Shown: positions 1 to 9,387 of the stretch, piece after piece
Numbering within the stretch: the first letter of the stretch is position 1
Layout: every line of letters begins with the position of its first letter
Assembly (NCBI RefSeq): GCF_009801115.1
Contig: NZ_VTOL01000011.1
Coordinates: 212,218-276,217 of the forward strand
Reading direction: 5' to 3'
DNA: 64,000 nt
Source: Dyadobacter sp. 3J3
Lineage (GTDB): Bacteria; Bacteroidota; Bacteroidia; Cytophagales; Spirosomataceae
Notes under the pieces: model-generated
The model's database searches: none
What the model saw: the letters and a program-made list of their open reading frames with translations, nothing else
What the model was told of the DNA's origin: nothing
Program-made: the position numbers and the translations under genes

Positions 1-392
1 TTTATCGGATTACCGAGTGAATCAATAAATTCGGAATCGTGATAAATTAATTCACTATCACCAATAGCTTCAGACTGTATTTTTATTTTATCAATATCCC
101 AAATATCATCCTGGTCGCACATGGCTATAAACGCACCGGTACACAATTTGATAGCCTTCTCGAAATTCCTATTATAACCCAGATTTTTGTCGTTTCTGAA
201 AAGTTTTATTTTTTCATTGTTCAACACATACTGATTCAAGATGAAAGCAGTATTGTCGGTTGAACAATCGTCCACGACAATAATTTCGAGATTGGAATAG
301 GATTGTGACAGTAAAGAATTCATCTGTTCCTTAATGAATTCTTCGCCGTTATACGTGCATAAAGCAATAGAAATTAATGGTAACTCTGCCAT
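1..392 (-). CDS. Family 2 glycosyltransferase, N-terminal part (runs off the left edge)
   Basis: Open frame read on the minus strand from ATG at 392 to the window edge; about 130 residues are visible. The N-terminus has the GT-A pattern of GT2 enzymes: PLISIALCTYNGEEF, then EIIVVDDCSTDN (nucleotide-binding Asp pair) and the highly typical CDQDDIW motif around residue 95, where the DxD residues coordinate the metal and sugar nucleotide. It would transfer a sugar from a nucleotide donor to a cell-surface glycan or lipid acceptor, on the cytoplasmic face. Its start codon directly follows the stop codon of the ABC exporter (no spacer), so the two are cotranscribed and translation is probably coupled; this suggests a surface polysaccharide or glycolipid locus continuing to the left. 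Acceptor and sugar cannot be told from the fragment. Confidence 0.9.
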   Translation of the reverse strand, partial: MAELPLISIALCTYNGEEFIKEQMNSLLSQSYSNLEIIVVDDCSTDNTAFILNQYVLNNEKIKLFRNDKNLGYNRNFEKAIKLCTGAFIAMCDQDDIWDIDKIKIQSEAIGDSELIYHDSEFIDSLGNPI

Positions 393-2219
393 TTATACTT
401 CTGTAAACTGCTGCATATCAATCAGTTTTTTGTATAAACCGTGACTTGCCATCAGCTGCATGTGATTACCAGTTTCAATTATTTGTCCATCTTCAAGCAC
501 CACAATCAAATCAGCATTTTGAATAGTACTTAATCTGTGTGCGATAACCAGTGAAGTTCTGTTTTTCATCAGATTATTCAACGCTTCCTGAACCAGTTTT
601 TCCGATTCTGTATCAAGTGCCGAAGTCGCTTCATCTAAAAGCATAATCGGTGGATTTTTCAAAACCGCTCTGGCAATACAAATGCGTTGTTTTTGTCCGC
701 CCGAAAGTTTCATTCCGCGATCGCCGATATTACTTTCATAACCTTCATCGGTTTGAAGAATAAAGTCGTGAGCGTTTGCAATTTTCGCTGCATTTTCAAC
801 CTCCTGCTGCGTGGCATTTGGCATACCAAAAGCAATATTATTGAAAATACTGTCATTGAAAAGCATTGATTCCTGATTGACAACGCCAATCATTGACCAA
901 AGCGATTCCATGGTGATATCTTTAACGTCAACGTTATCAATGGTAACTTTTCCTTTTTCTGCTTCAATAAATCTTGGAATCAAATCCATCAAAGTAGATT
1001 TTCCTCCACCGGACGGTCCAACCAAAGCAATGGTTTTTCCTTTTGGAATTGTAAGGTTTATATTTTTAAGAACCGTTCTTTCCGAGTAAGTGAAAGATAG
1101 ATTTTCAAGACGGATGGCTTCGTTGAATGAAGTGATTGCAACAGCATTGGGAGAATCGGTGATTGTTGGTTTTTCGTCAATCAAATCCAGAACACGTTCC
1201 CCGGCGGCAATACCTGCATGAATTGTACTAAAAGATTCTGTAATTGCTTTTGCCGGACGCATTACCTGCGAGAAAATACCGATGTAAGAAATAAAGAGAG
1301 CAACACTCAAATCGGATTGTTTGTCAAGAATCAGTGATCCGCCATATAGAACAATAGAGGTTACCATAAGAACACCCAAAGATTCAGAAACCGGCCCCCC
1401 AAGCTGTTGCCGACGAGCCATTTTTCTCCCCAGGTCTGAATATCGTACGTTTTCAGAATCAAATTTGGACTTAATGGCTTGGGTTGCATTAAAAGACTTT
1501 ATAATTTTAATACCTGTCAAAGCTTCATCGAGATAGCTGATCATTAATCCGAACATTTCCTGCGCCTGTTTGGCTTGTTCTTTCAATCGTTTAACAATTT
1601 TGGATATAAGAAATGCAGAAACCGGGATGACGAGAACGGCAAAAATTGTCAATTTGAACGAAATCGAAAACAACATGAAAACATAAGCAAGAAGCTGTAA
1701 AGGTTCCTTAAATACTACTTGCAGTGTTCCGGTAACGGAAAATTGAACCACACCAACGTCAGATGCAATTTTTGCTATAATATCTCCTTTACGCTGGTTG
1801 CTGAAATAACCGACTTGAAGATTCATAACATTATTAAAAACTGTTTTACGAAGATTTAATAAGGTATGAATCCGAAGGTTTTCCATAATTCTTTGGGAGA
1901 AATAACGGAAAATATTTCCTAGAAAAACGGATCCTACAATCACAGCGCAAACAAGTTGCAAAGCGCCATAAGGTCCGTATGTTAAATTGGCCTGTTGTGC
2001 GAAATAATTTAAATAATCAGCTACATCAAACCAGCTTTTAGGCTCTTTGATCAATTCAGTACCAGCTGTTCCGCTTTTAAATAAAGTCATCAGCAGTGGT
2101 GCTAAAAGTGCCAAATTTAGCGTAGTGAAAATTACACCCAGTATTGTACATATGACATATGGTATGGCGAATTTTTCAATTGGCCGGGCAAAAGATAATA
2201 GTCGAAAGTATGTTTTCAT
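393..2219 (-). CDS. ABC transporter, fused permease and ATPase, MsbA-like lipid/glycolipid exporter
   Basis: 608 residues, a normal length for a half-transporter of the MsbA/ABCB type. The N-terminal about 340 residues hold six membrane segments (ABC_membrane fold). The ATPase domain has Walker A GPSGGGKST near residue 401, the signature LSGGQKQR near 504, Walker B PIMLLDEATSALD near 525 and the switch His in VIAHRLSTIQ near 558, so it should be active. It works as a homodimer in the inner membrane, flipping a lipid-linked molecule. A glycosyltransferase starts right after its stop codon, which supports a role in exporting a glycolipid or polysaccharide precursor. The exact substrate is unknown; lipid A core, undecaprenyl-linked glycan or a peptide are all possible. 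A Bacteroidota -7 element lies just upstream (2236-2243). Confidence 0.93.
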   Translation of the reverse strand: MKTYFRLLSFARPIEKFAIPYVICTILGVIFTTLNLALLAPLLMTLFKSGTAGTELIKEPKSWFDVADYLNYFAQQANLTYGPYGALQLVCAVIVGSVFLGNIFRYFSQRIMENLRIHTLLNLRKTVFNNVMNLQVGYFSNQRKGDIIAKIASDVGVVQFSVTGTLQVVFKEPLQLLAYVFMLFSISFKLTIFAVLVIPVSAFLISKIVKRLKEQAKQAQEMFGLMISYLDEALTGIKIIKSFNATQAIKSKFDSENVRYSDLGRKMARRQQLGGPVSESLGVLMVTSIVLYGGSLILDKQSDLSVALFISYIGIFSQVMRPAKAITESFSTIHAGIAAGERVLDLIDEKPTITDSPNAVAITSFNEAIRLENLSFTYSERTVLKNINLTIPKGKTIALVGPSGGGKSTLMDLIPRFIEAEKGKVTIDNVDVKDITMESLWSMIGVVNQESMLFNDSIFNNIAFGMPNATQQEVENAAKIANAHDFILQTDEGYESNIGDRGMKLSGGQKQRICIARAVLKNPPIMLLDEATSALDTESEKLVQEALNNLMKNRTSLVIAHRLSTIQNADLIVVLEDGQIIETGNHMQLMASHGLYKKLIDMQQFTEV

Positions 2220-2235
2220 TTTTTATTTAAAGGCA

Positions 2236-2243
2236 CAAAGATA
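2236..2243 (-). promoter_or_regulatory. -7 element of the ABC exporter promoter
   Basis: On the minus strand this reads TATCTTTG, a perfect match to the Bacteroidota -7 consensus TAnnTTTG, 16 bases upstream of the ATG of the ABC exporter. No clear TTG is found at the expected -33 spacing, so the call rests on the -7 box and its position. Confidence 0.5.
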
Positions 2244-2468
2244 AGTTTTTATGCCATAAGGGACAGAACCCTTTCAAGATTTATATTGAGACAAGATATT
2301 TAACAACGAAAAAGCATCGGTTTTAATTTTAGTAAGTCATCTGAAATTGTGTTTTTTCGGGAAATGCATTTTGTAATGAGACCCGCGTAATGAGAAAAGG
2401 TTGGAAAATGAATTGAGAATTTTTGCTCTGGAATAGCTTTTTTAATATATAGGTTCAAAAAAGAAGTT

Positions 2469-3398
2469 ATGAAAAACGAGATATCAAGGCGCCAAGCAAT
2501 GCTGCAAATTGGTTGTTTAGGAGCTGCTTCATTATTAAATTTTGAAAATACAAGAGCCGGTAATCACCAATATATGTTACAAAGAAATATTCCGGGAACA
2601 AAAGAGAAATTGCCGGTAGTCGGATTGGGATCCTGGATTCAGTTTGATGTCGGCGATTCGATTTCAGAAAAAGCAGAGTTGAAAGAAGTTTTGAATCATA
2701 TGAACAGTCTGGGTGGGAAACTTATAGATTCTTCACCAATGTATGGTAAGGCCGAACAGGTAATTGGTGACCTGACGGCAGGATTGGATTTTAAGGATAA
2801 CTTTTTTTATGCAACAAAAGTCTGGACTACCGGAAAACAAACGGGAATTGATCAAATGAATAAATCTTTTCTCAAAATGAGAAGAAAGACGATGGATCTT
2901 ATGCAGGTTCATAATTTGCAGGATTGGCAAACACATTTAAGAACATTGAAAGGGTGGAAGGAAGAAGGGAAAGTGCGGTATGTGGGTATAACGCATTATT
3001 CCGTTTCTGCGCATCAGCAGCTTGAACAAATTGTCAGATCCAAAGTGGTAGATTTTGTTCAGTTCAATTATTCCATTAAAGTGAGGAATGCGGAAAAAAG
3101 TTTGCTCAAAGCAGCTCAGGATAATGGTGTTGCCGTTATTATCAATGAGCCTTTTGACAGCGGTGCCTTGTTTAAAGTGGTGAAAGGGAAAGAATTACCG
3201 GATTGGGCGGTGGAATATGATATCAAAAGCTGGGCGCAATATTTCTTAAAATATATTCTTGCAAATCCGGCTGTCAACTGCGTGATTCCGGGAACATCCG
3301 ACAAAAAACATCTGATTGACAACATGGGGGCAGGTTATGGCAAACTCCCGGATCAGGAGGGCTTAAAAAGGATGTTGAATTATATTGATACTCTTTAA
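2469..3398 (+). CDS. Aldo/keto reductase with twin-arginine-like signal sequence
   Basis: 309 residues. The N-terminus has SRRQAM followed by a hydrophobic stretch, resembling a Tat signal, so the folded protein may be exported with its NADP cofactor (inference). After it comes the AKR barrel. The expected catalytic tetrad can be seen: Asp in KLIDSSPMYG, Tyr of the same motif, Lys in FYATKVW and His in LMQVHNL. Near the C-terminus, VIPGTSDKKHLIDN resembles the NADPH 2'-phosphate-binding loop. It should reduce or oxidise a carbonyl/alcohol substrate, which cannot be told from sequence. It stands alone, divergent from the ABC exporter gene, with a 249-base gap between them. Confidence 0.9.
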   Translation: MKNEISRRQAMLQIGCLGAASLLNFENTRAGNHQYMLQRNIPGTKEKLPVVGLGSWIQFDVGDSISEKAELKEVLNHMNSLGGKLIDSSPMYGKAEQVIGDLTAGLDFKDNFFYATKVWTTGKQTGIDQMNKSFLKMRRKTMDLMQVHNLQDWQTHLRTLKGWKEEGKVRYVGITHYSVSAHQQLEQIVRSKVVDFVQFNYSIKVRNAEKSLLKAAQDNGVAVIINEPFDSGALFKVVKGKELPDWAVEYDIKSWAQYFLKYILANPAVNCVIPGTSDKKHLIDNMGAGYGKLPDQEGLKRMLNYIDTL

Positions 3399-3618
3399 CA
3401 ACCAATACTTACATGTTAGCTTGAATTATAATTCACTTTGAGGTTACTTCTCGGTGAAACGTATAGCTGTCGGGTTTACAAAATATTAAATTAAAATTAA
3501 ATGAGAATACAGTTGCATCACTGACAGTCTTTTTTTCGTAAGTTATAAATATTGGCACAGCGTTTAAAATCTGAGACTCCCGAAACGATCCAAATCGACA
3601 ACATTACCATATTGAAAA

Positions 3619-5769
3619 ATGTCCAAATCAAATATTGATGCATTAAATTTATATAAACTTGTAGTTATAATTTCTCTTCTGGCATTTCCAATTTTTGTAA
3701 ACGCTCAGGACAGATGTGCTACAATGCCGCTTTTGGAACAGCGATTTTCAACAAATCCTGGATTAAGGCAAAAATTCAGCGAAAGAGAACTACAACTGCG
3801 CAAGCTCGTTGCCGAGCGTATTGCAAGTAGAAAATCCATGAAGACAGGCGGATTAGTAACCGTACCTGTTGTTTTTCACGTGGTAATGAGAAATCAGGCA
3901 CAGGTTACGGATGCGCAGATACAGGCACAGCTTGATACGATTAATAAAGATTATGCAGGGTTGAATGCGGGTGCTGCAAAAATTCCATCTTATTTTAAAA
4001 GCTTATTTGGGTCGTCCGGAATTCAGTTTTGCCTTGCACAACGCACGCCGAATGAAGAACCAACAACGGGTATTGTCAGATATAGCACTACACAAACATC
4101 CTTTGATTATACCAGCAATTATGTAAAACACAAGTCTACCGGTGGTGCCGATGCCTGGGACCCGGATAGTTATTTGAATATCTGGGTATGTGTTTTGTCA
4201 AATAATACGCTGGGTTATGCTACTTTTCCAAATGACGGAAATCCTGATGAACAAGGCGTTGTTGTTGCTTATAACAGTTTACCCGGTGGAAATGCAACTG
4301 GTTTTAACGAAGGTAAAACGCTTACACACGAAATTGGTCACTATTTTAACCTCTTACATATTTGGGGTGATGATAACGGAAGCTGTTCAGGGAGCGACGG
4401 CGTTACTGACACTCCTAATCAGGGAAATAGTTCAAGTACGTGTAGAACGGGTGTGGTAACTGATAATTGCACAACTACCTCGCCGGGTATCATGTATCAA
4501 AATTATATGGATTATACGGCTGATGCCTGTCTCCTTATGTTTACGATTGAGCAAGTAGCGAGGATGGAAACCGCTTATTCCAATTATCGGTCAATTCTAA
4601 GCTCTTCAAAAGGATGTCAGCCTCTGAATTTGAAAAGTAAGGATGCTTCGATTAAGCAAATCACACAGCCAGATCAGCGTTTGTGTACCAGCACATTTAC
4701 GCCACAGGTTATTCTCCGAAATCGTGGAAGTGAAACCATTACTTCTGTAACCATTAACGCCAGTGTAGACAATGGCCCTGTGGTAAGTTACAAATGGACA
4801 GGTTCTCTGGCAAGCTTTTCAGAAACAACGGTTACATTGGCAGGAATGACAGCTGTTGAAGGAAATCATGTTCTGACCGTTACTTCTGTCAATCCAAATG
4901 GCGCTCAGGATGAGGATACCTCAAATGATATGCTAAGTTTTGATTTTATATATTATCTACCGTCTGCGCCACCAATTGTGGAAGGTTTTGAAGGTGAATT
5001 TCCCCCGGTGGCCTGGGATATTGTTAATCCTGATGGCGGACAAACCTGGGAAAAAACAACGGAAGGGGCAAAAACCGGAAATGCTTCTGCCAGGATGAGG
5101 AATTTTGATTATCCGGCTATCGGTCAGAAGGACTATTTGCGCAGTCCGACGGTTAATATTGCCGGAGTAGATTCAGCCTTCGTATCCTTTCAGGTAGCCG
5201 CAGCAACCTATACGGCATCAACAAGTGCGGGAAATGTGTGGGATACACTTCAGGTGATGATCAGTACAGATTGTGGATTGTCCTATACGAGTTTATATAA
5301 GAAATGGGGGCCAAATCTTATTACCCGGACGTCCGCAACCAGAACTGCATTTGCCCCTACCGCTGGCGAATGGAGAAAAGAAGATTTGAATATCTCGGAC
5401 TATATCAGCAAGGGAAATGTGCTTATTGCATTCATGAATATCAATGGAAACGAAAATGACATTTATCTGGATGATATCAATATCCGAACGGTAACGGTCA
5501 ATCCAAACCTCAAAGAAGCAGGATTTCTTGTGACACCGAATCCCACAAGTGGAGAAATATCCGTTCAGTTTTATCCGCATCCGGCAGGTTTGCAGTCGAT
5601 TACAATATATTCTGTCACGGGGCAGGAAGTTGCAAAACTAAATTTGCCAAGTGGTGAGGTAAGTACAAATGTTTTTGATTTTAACCTGCAAAATTCGGCA
5701 GCCGGATTGTATATTGTGAAAGCTGTATTTGATACAAAAACACTTACGAAGAAGATAGTGAAATATTGA
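3619..5769 (+). CDS. Secreted M43-family zinc metalloprotease with T9SS sorting domain
   Basis: 716 residues. A signal peptide (hydrophobic segment about 12-28, ending in VNAQ) leads into a pappalysin/cytophagalysin-type protease: HEIGHYFNLLH gives zinc ligands H237, H241 and H247 with E238 as base, and NYMDYTADACLLMF supplies the Met-turn. After the protease come a CARDB-like beta domain (about 350-450, SVTINASVDNG), a MAM/choice-of-anchor J-like jelly-roll (about 455-625, ending YLDDINI) and a C-terminal type A T9SS signal (about 640-716, TPNPTSGEISVQF to GLYIVKAVF). It should be exported by Sec, cross the outer membrane through the Por system, and be released or attached to the surface. 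Substrate unknown. A terminator follows at 5888. Confidence 0.93.
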   Translation: MSKSNIDALNLYKLVVIISLLAFPIFVNAQDRCATMPLLEQRFSTNPGLRQKFSERELQLRKLVAERIASRKSMKTGGLVTVPVVFHVVMRNQAQVTDAQIQAQLDTINKDYAGLNAGAAKIPSYFKSLFGSSGIQFCLAQRTPNEEPTTGIVRYSTTQTSFDYTSNYVKHKSTGGADAWDPDSYLNIWVCVLSNNTLGYATFPNDGNPDEQGVVVAYNSLPGGNATGFNEGKTLTHEIGHYFNLLHIWGDDNGSCSGSDGVTDTPNQGNSSSTCRTGVVTDNCTTTSPGIMYQNYMDYTADACLLMFTIEQVARMETAYSNYRSILSSSKGCQPLNLKSKDASIKQITQPDQRLCTSTFTPQVILRNRGSETITSVTINASVDNGPVVSYKWTGSLASFSETTVTLAGMTAVEGNHVLTVTSVNPNGAQDEDTSNDMLSFDFIYYLPSAPPIVEGFEGEFPPVAWDIVNPDGGQTWEKTTEGAKTGNASARMRNFDYPAIGQKDYLRSPTVNIAGVDSAFVSFQVAAATYTASTSAGNVWDTLQVMISTDCGLSYTSLYKKWGPNLITRTSATRTAFAPTAGEWRKEDLNISDYISKGNVLIAFMNINGNENDIYLDDINIRTVTVNPNLKEAGFLVTPNPTSGEISVQFYPHPAGLQSITIYSVTGQEVAKLNLPSGEVSTNVFDFNLQNSAAGLYIVKAVFDTKTLTKKIVKY

Positions 5770-5774
5770 AGTGA

Positions 5775-5852
5775 GGCTTTCGGCCATCAGCTTTCGGCTT
5801 TCAATTTGTTGTTATCAATAATTGTATAGCCGATTGCCGACCGCCGAAAGCC
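5775..5852. repeat. Intergenic palindromic repeat, GGCTTTCGGC type
   Basis: GGCTTTCGGC at 5775-5784 is matched by its exact reverse complement GCCGAAAGCC at 5843-5852, with a further partial copy (CTTTCGGCTTTC) in between. Word content resembles the intergenic repeats at 10938 and 22750. It lies just behind the protease stop codon. Confidence 0.6.
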
Positions 5853-5887
5853 TAAGAACGAATTTAACCTACGCTCAATTGTTACGT

Positions 5888-5928
5888 AACGCTTTACTTA
5901 GACTTCGGTTGGTGAAGCGTTTTTTTTA
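5888..5928 (+). terminator. Rho-independent terminator after the M43 protease
   Basis: AACGCTTTAC (5888-5897) pairs with GTGAAGCGTT (5912-5921) with one G-U pair and a 14-base loop, followed by a run of T. It lies between the convergent protease and dinB genes. Confidence 0.8.
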
Positions 5929-5948
5929 TTTTATGAATAATAATGAGG

Positions 5949-7049
5949 TCAAAATAATTCCAACTGTTCGGGATCGCGTGGTTTTCTTGGTTTTATTTCT
6001 GGCTCACCGAAATTAGAAATAGAGATTCCCAGTAAACGAACTGTTCTTTCTTCCATATCGACCTTTTCCAAAAGCTTTTTGACCGTATTTAAAATGGTTT
6101 CAAAATCTCCAACAGGATGCAGGTAGGAGAAATTCCGTGTAATTTGTGTGAAGTCGCTATATTTTATTTTCAGCGTTATCGTCCGCCCCTTCAATTGACT
6201 TTTTTGTAATCTTTTGAAAACTGTTTCGGCTATGATATCCAGTTCTTTGTGCATTTCTTCCGTTGTGCTCAAATCATAGGTGAAAGTGTCTTCAGCTCCC
6301 AAAGATTTGGTTTCCCGATGGGTTTGGACTTCCCGTTCATCAATTCCTCTTACAATTCTGAAATAGAAATGACCCGTTTTTCCAAAGTGTTTTACCAGTT
6401 CATTTTCAGTAAGTTTTTTCAGATCCGCCCCGGTGAATAACTGCATATTATTCATTTTCTGCGCTGTCACTTTTCCTACGCCGAAAAACTTTTCAACCGG
6501 AAGATTATTTATAAATGTTTCAATTTTAGAGGGACCGATAAAAGTCAGACCGTCAGGTTTATCAATATCGGAGGCAATTTTCGCAACAAATTTATTTGTA
6601 GAAATACCGGCAGAAGCAGTCAGATTAAGTTCGTCTTTTATTGCTTTTTTGATCTGTCTGGCTATTTCAAGTGCAGATCCTATTTGAAGTTTGTCTTGTG
6701 TCACATCCAGAAAAGCTTCGTCCAGAGAAAGTGGTTCTATGATATCGGTATATCGTTGAAATATTTCTCTGATATTTCTGGAAGCTGCTTTATAGGCGTC
6801 AAATCTTGGAGGTACAAAGATAATTTGTGGACAAAGCTTTATTGCTATTCTGGAAGACATCGCTGAGCGTACGCCGAATTTCCGGGCTTCATAACTTGCA
6901 GTTGCAACCACGCCGCGGCCGGTCGGAGAGCCTCCCACAGCCAAAGGTTTTCCCCTGTATTCGGGGAAATCCCGCTGTTCTACGGACGCATAAAATGCAT
7001 CCATATCAATGTGGATTATTTTACGGTGAGATGGCGTCGAATCAGACAT
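5949..7049 (-). CDS. dinB: DNA polymerase IV (Y-family translesion polymerase)
   Basis: 366 residues, full length. The palm carries HIDMDAFYASVEQRD (metal ligand D15), SYEARKFGVRSAMSS and SLDEAFLDVT (D110, E111), the three acidic residues that bind the catalytic metals. Thumb and little-finger domains follow. The protein ends in QLELF, a textbook beta-clamp binding peptide, so recruitment to stalled forks through the sliding clamp is expected. The enzyme copies past damaged bases with low fidelity. It lies 25 bases downstream of the DUF1684 gene on the same strand and may be cotranscribed with it. I see no LexA-like operator that I could defend. Confidence 0.96.
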   Translation of the reverse strand: MSDSTPSHRKIIHIDMDAFYASVEQRDFPEYRGKPLAVGGSPTGRGVVATASYEARKFGVRSAMSSRIAIKLCPQIIFVPPRFDAYKAASRNIREIFQRYTDIIEPLSLDEAFLDVTQDKLQIGSALEIARQIKKAIKDELNLTASAGISTNKFVAKIASDIDKPDGLTFIGPSKIETFINNLPVEKFFGVGKVTAQKMNNMQLFTGADLKKLTENELVKHFGKTGHFYFRIVRGIDEREVQTHRETKSLGAEDTFTYDLSTTEEMHKELDIIAETVFKRLQKSQLKGRTITLKIKYSDFTQITRNFSYLHPVGDFETILNTVKKLLEKVDMEERTVRLLGISISNFGEPEIKPRKPRDPEQLELF

Positions 7050-7074
7050 TGTTCACGAAACATAGTAAATTTTA

Positions 7075-7677
7075 TTAATGTTCCTTGGCGTAATTTTTCT
7101 CCCCGGCTTCAATTTTCGCTGTTAAGTGATTACTGGCAGGTGGAATAGGACAATTATATCCGTCGCTGTAAGCACAATATGGATTGTATGCTTTGTTGAA
7201 ATCCAGTTCAACCATATTATTTTTAATATCACCCGTACTTAGATCAATATACCGGCCTCCGCCATAGGACTGAATGCCATTGGTTTTGTCTTTAAAAGGT
7301 AAAAAAAGGTGATCCCGGTATTGGGGAAGTGTCTGCAAACTCAAACTACGGTAAACAGTAAGTGTTTGTTTGCGGCCATTAAGTTTAAATCTTAGCAGCC
7401 CATATTTAACATAGGTTTTATTGGTATCGCTGTAAGTTGGCATTTCAAATGGCCTGCTTTTAAGAATTCTTTTGAAGACTGCTTTGATCCGATAGGTTGA
7501 ATCTGGTTCAAAAAAGCGCAGATATGCCAGGTCGTCCTTTTTTAAAGGAGAATTTTTAGATTTTATAAAATCCTCTTTGTAATGTTTCCTGAAAAGTTCA
7601 GTCTCTTTTTCAAAGGTCTGAGCTTTTGTGGAGATGCAAATAATTAATAATAGAGCCAGGTTAAGAATATTTCTCAT
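7075..7677 (-). CDS. DUF1684 secreted protein (paralogue of 61028-61675)
   Basis: 200 residues with an N-terminal signal peptide (about 1-19, ending STKAQ), so probably periplasmic. The C-terminal half holds the DUF1684 signature: YGGGRYIDL, LDFNKAYNPYCAYS, YNCPIPP and an IEAGEK ending. The family has no agreed biochemical role; the two conserved Cys (in NPYC and YNCP) could form a disulfide or a metal site (inference). A second, longer member is at 61028-61675 with the same block order. It lies upstream of dinB, 25 bases apart, on the same strand. Confidence 0.85.
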   Translation of the reverse strand: MRNILNLALLLIICISTKAQTFEKETELFRKHYKEDFIKSKNSPLKKDDLAYLRFFEPDSTYRIKAVFKRILKSRPFEMPTYSDTNKTYVKYGLLRFKLNGRKQTLTVYRSLSLQTLPQYRDHLFLPFKDKTNGIQSYGGGRYIDLSTGDIKNNMVELDFNKAYNPYCAYSDGYNCPIPPASNHLTAKIEAGEKNYAKEH

Positions 7678-7691
7678 ATTGAGTAAAAAAT

Positions 7692-7717
7692 AAATCCGGT
7701 AAAAAGTTACCGGATTT
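7692..7717 (-). terminator. Terminator of the collagen-motif lipoprotein gene
   Basis: Perfect 11-bp stem AAATCCGGTAA (7692-7702) / TTACCGGATTT (7707-7717) with a 4-base loop. Read on the minus strand it is followed by a T-rich stretch, so it can end transcription of 7776-8321; on the plus strand a T run also follows a few bases later. Confidence 0.75.
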
Positions 7718-7775
7718 TGTGATTTTTTGCAACTGTAATCCGAATAAAGTACAGTGGTATACCTGCTTCAAAACA

Positions 7776-8321
7776 TTATTTAGCAGGATATTTTGCTATT
7801 TTACTTTCGTCAATGTTATAAAAGTTTTTCACAGCGTTGTAGTCGCTGTAATCAACTGTACCGCTTTTTCTTGAGCTGAAATCAGATGGGATGATCACAA
7901 CACGGAAAGTTTGGTTTTGCGTGTAAGACGCTGGTAGTTTAGAATAATCTACATTGCCATCCAGAAAGATCGAGAAATCTGTGGTTGTACGGTCAAAATT
8001 GTAAATCAAGGCTCCCAAACCAGTATCGTAAGTAGTTTGAGGCATTAATCGCCAGGTATCCAACGCATTTCCAAGTACATCCTCACCCCAGTAAATATAG
8101 ATCAAAACAAGGTCTGATTCTAAAACTTTAACATTTGGCGAAGTTGCAGCAAAGGTGTAGCTGGTTACATATTTGTTTGCAGGAGTGAAATTAACCTTTG
8201 TAAGATCAAATGTCGTCCCCAGTACGGTTCCTCCATCAATCCCCGGAGCACCGTCGTCTCCTTTACACCCCTGAAAAAGAATTGCAATAACGAATAATAA
8301 TGGAATTAGCTTTTTTGTCAT
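7776..8321 (-). CDS. Lipoprotein with short collagen-like motif
   Basis: 181 residues. A lipoprotein signal (LLFVIAILFQGC) gives a lipidated Cys at about residue 19, followed by KGDDGAPGIDGG: a few Gly-X-Y triplets like those in collagen-type tails, and acidic residues right after the Cys that resemble the Bacteroidota lipoprotein surface-export signal. The remainder is beta-rich without a family I can name. Such GDDGAPG heads are frequent in Bacteroidota lipoproteins of unknown role. Transcribed alone, divergent from osmC and ended by the hairpin at 7692. A surface-exposed position is inference. Confidence 0.75.
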   Translation of the reverse strand: MTKKLIPLLFVIAILFQGCKGDDGAPGIDGGTVLGTTFDLTKVNFTPANKYVTSYTFAATSPNVKVLESDLVLIYIYWGEDVLGNALDTWRLMPQTTYDTGLGALIYNFDRTTTDFSIFLDGNVDYSKLPASYTQNQTFRVVIIPSDFSSRKSGTVDYSDYNAVKNFYNIDESKIAKYPAK

Positions 8322-8544
8322 GACTATTTAGATTTTAAGAGTTGTTACTGGCACAAATTTGCGCTAAGTTTTTTAAATGCCCTAATAAAGTAGGCATGTT
8401 AACTTTTTATTGACAAAATAATGCCAGAGGTGTAAAATGAGGCTAAGCATTAATAATTAAATAATTTGCATTGGTAATTGTAAGGTAGTATTTTTCACAT
8501 TGATATGTTTAACACAAATAATTATTCAAAAAATAAATAAAACC

Positions 8545-8967
8545 ATGATCAATCGTAGAGCAAATGCCGTTTGGAAAGGTACGGGAAAAGAAGGTACCGG
8601 TACTATGAGTACTCAGAGCACTGTCCTTGAAAATACACAATATTCTTTCAATACCCGTTTTGCGGACGGAGTAGGAACCAACCCTGAGGAGCTTATCGCT
8701 GCTGCGCATGCAGGATGTTTTGCCATGCAATTGAGCTTTCTTTTAAACGAGGCTGGTTTTACTGCTGATGAACTTAATGTATCTGCCGTTATCACGCTAG
8801 ATCCCTCACAAGGTGCTATTACTAAAAGCGCTTTGGTTTTGAAAGGAAAAGTTCCTGGTATTTCAGCTGAGAAGTTTGACGAAATTGCACATGCAGCGAA
8901 AGAAAAATGTCCTGTCTCCAAAGTTTTGAATGCTGAGAAAACACTGGAAGTAGAATTGCTTGCATAA
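8545..8967 (+). CDS. osmC: OsmC-family peroxiredoxin
   Basis: 140 residues from ATG at 8545; upstream in-frame starts would add residues not found in the family, and the N-terminal RANAVWKGTGKEGTGT is the usual OsmC beginning. The two redox Cys are C58 (AAHAGCFAM) and C122 (EKCPVSKVL), which reduce organic hydroperoxides through a Cys-sulfenate/disulfide cycle in the cytoplasm. It is a single gene with a very strong terminator behind it at 8999. Whether it is osmotically or peroxide induced cannot be seen. Confidence 0.93.
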   Translation: MINRRANAVWKGTGKEGTGTMSTQSTVLENTQYSFNTRFADGVGTNPEELIAAAHAGCFAMQLSFLLNEAGFTADELNVSAVITLDPSQGAITKSALVLKGKVPGISAEKFDEIAHAAKEKCPVSKVLNAEKTLEVELLA

Positions 8968-8998
8968 TTTTTGACCAATTCTTTTTGAATTGAATTAG

Positions 8999-9041
8999 AG
9001 CGGCTGAATGATTTTAAAATCATTCAGCCGCTATTTTTTTT
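8999..9041 (+). terminator. Terminator after osmC
   Basis: A perfect 34-base palindrome (8999-9032; arms begin AGCGGCTGAATG and end CATTCAGCCGCT) followed by eight T residues at 9034-9041. Confidence 0.9.
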
Positions 9042-9387
9042 GCCTGAATAAACCGAAAATTTCTTCAATAAGTATTAGGCATCCAATTACTTCGAAAGTG
9101 GTGTAATTATACTTTTATATCTAATCCACAAATTTCTACGTATTTATAAAGTGCAATTAAATTAGTTCTACGGCTATGGTTGATATAATGTTTTTTTAAT
9201 CATTTATGCGTAACAAACTTAAAATGCTTGTTATATTTGTCTTTGTTAATATTCTATATATGAGTATGTTGTAAGTTTTGAAATAATATTTTACTCTTAT
9301 GGTCTAAATATTTGAATTGTGCGTACCTAGAAATAAATTTTTGATAAAAATTGAAATAGTACAATTATTAATCTTAACCCGGACTCT
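9042..9387. other. AT-rich gap upstream of the choice-of-anchor A gene
   Basis: About 345 bases with no credible gene on either strand. The only signal I can defend is TATATTTG at 9232-9239, a match to the -7 consensus TAnnTTTG on the plus strand, but no TTG lies at the usual -33 distance. If used it would give a leader of about 140 bases. Confidence 0.4.

Noticed and set aside
8613..9023. 136-residue frame antisense to osmC
   Set aside because: Overlaps all of osmC and reads into the terminator hairpin; no family pattern.
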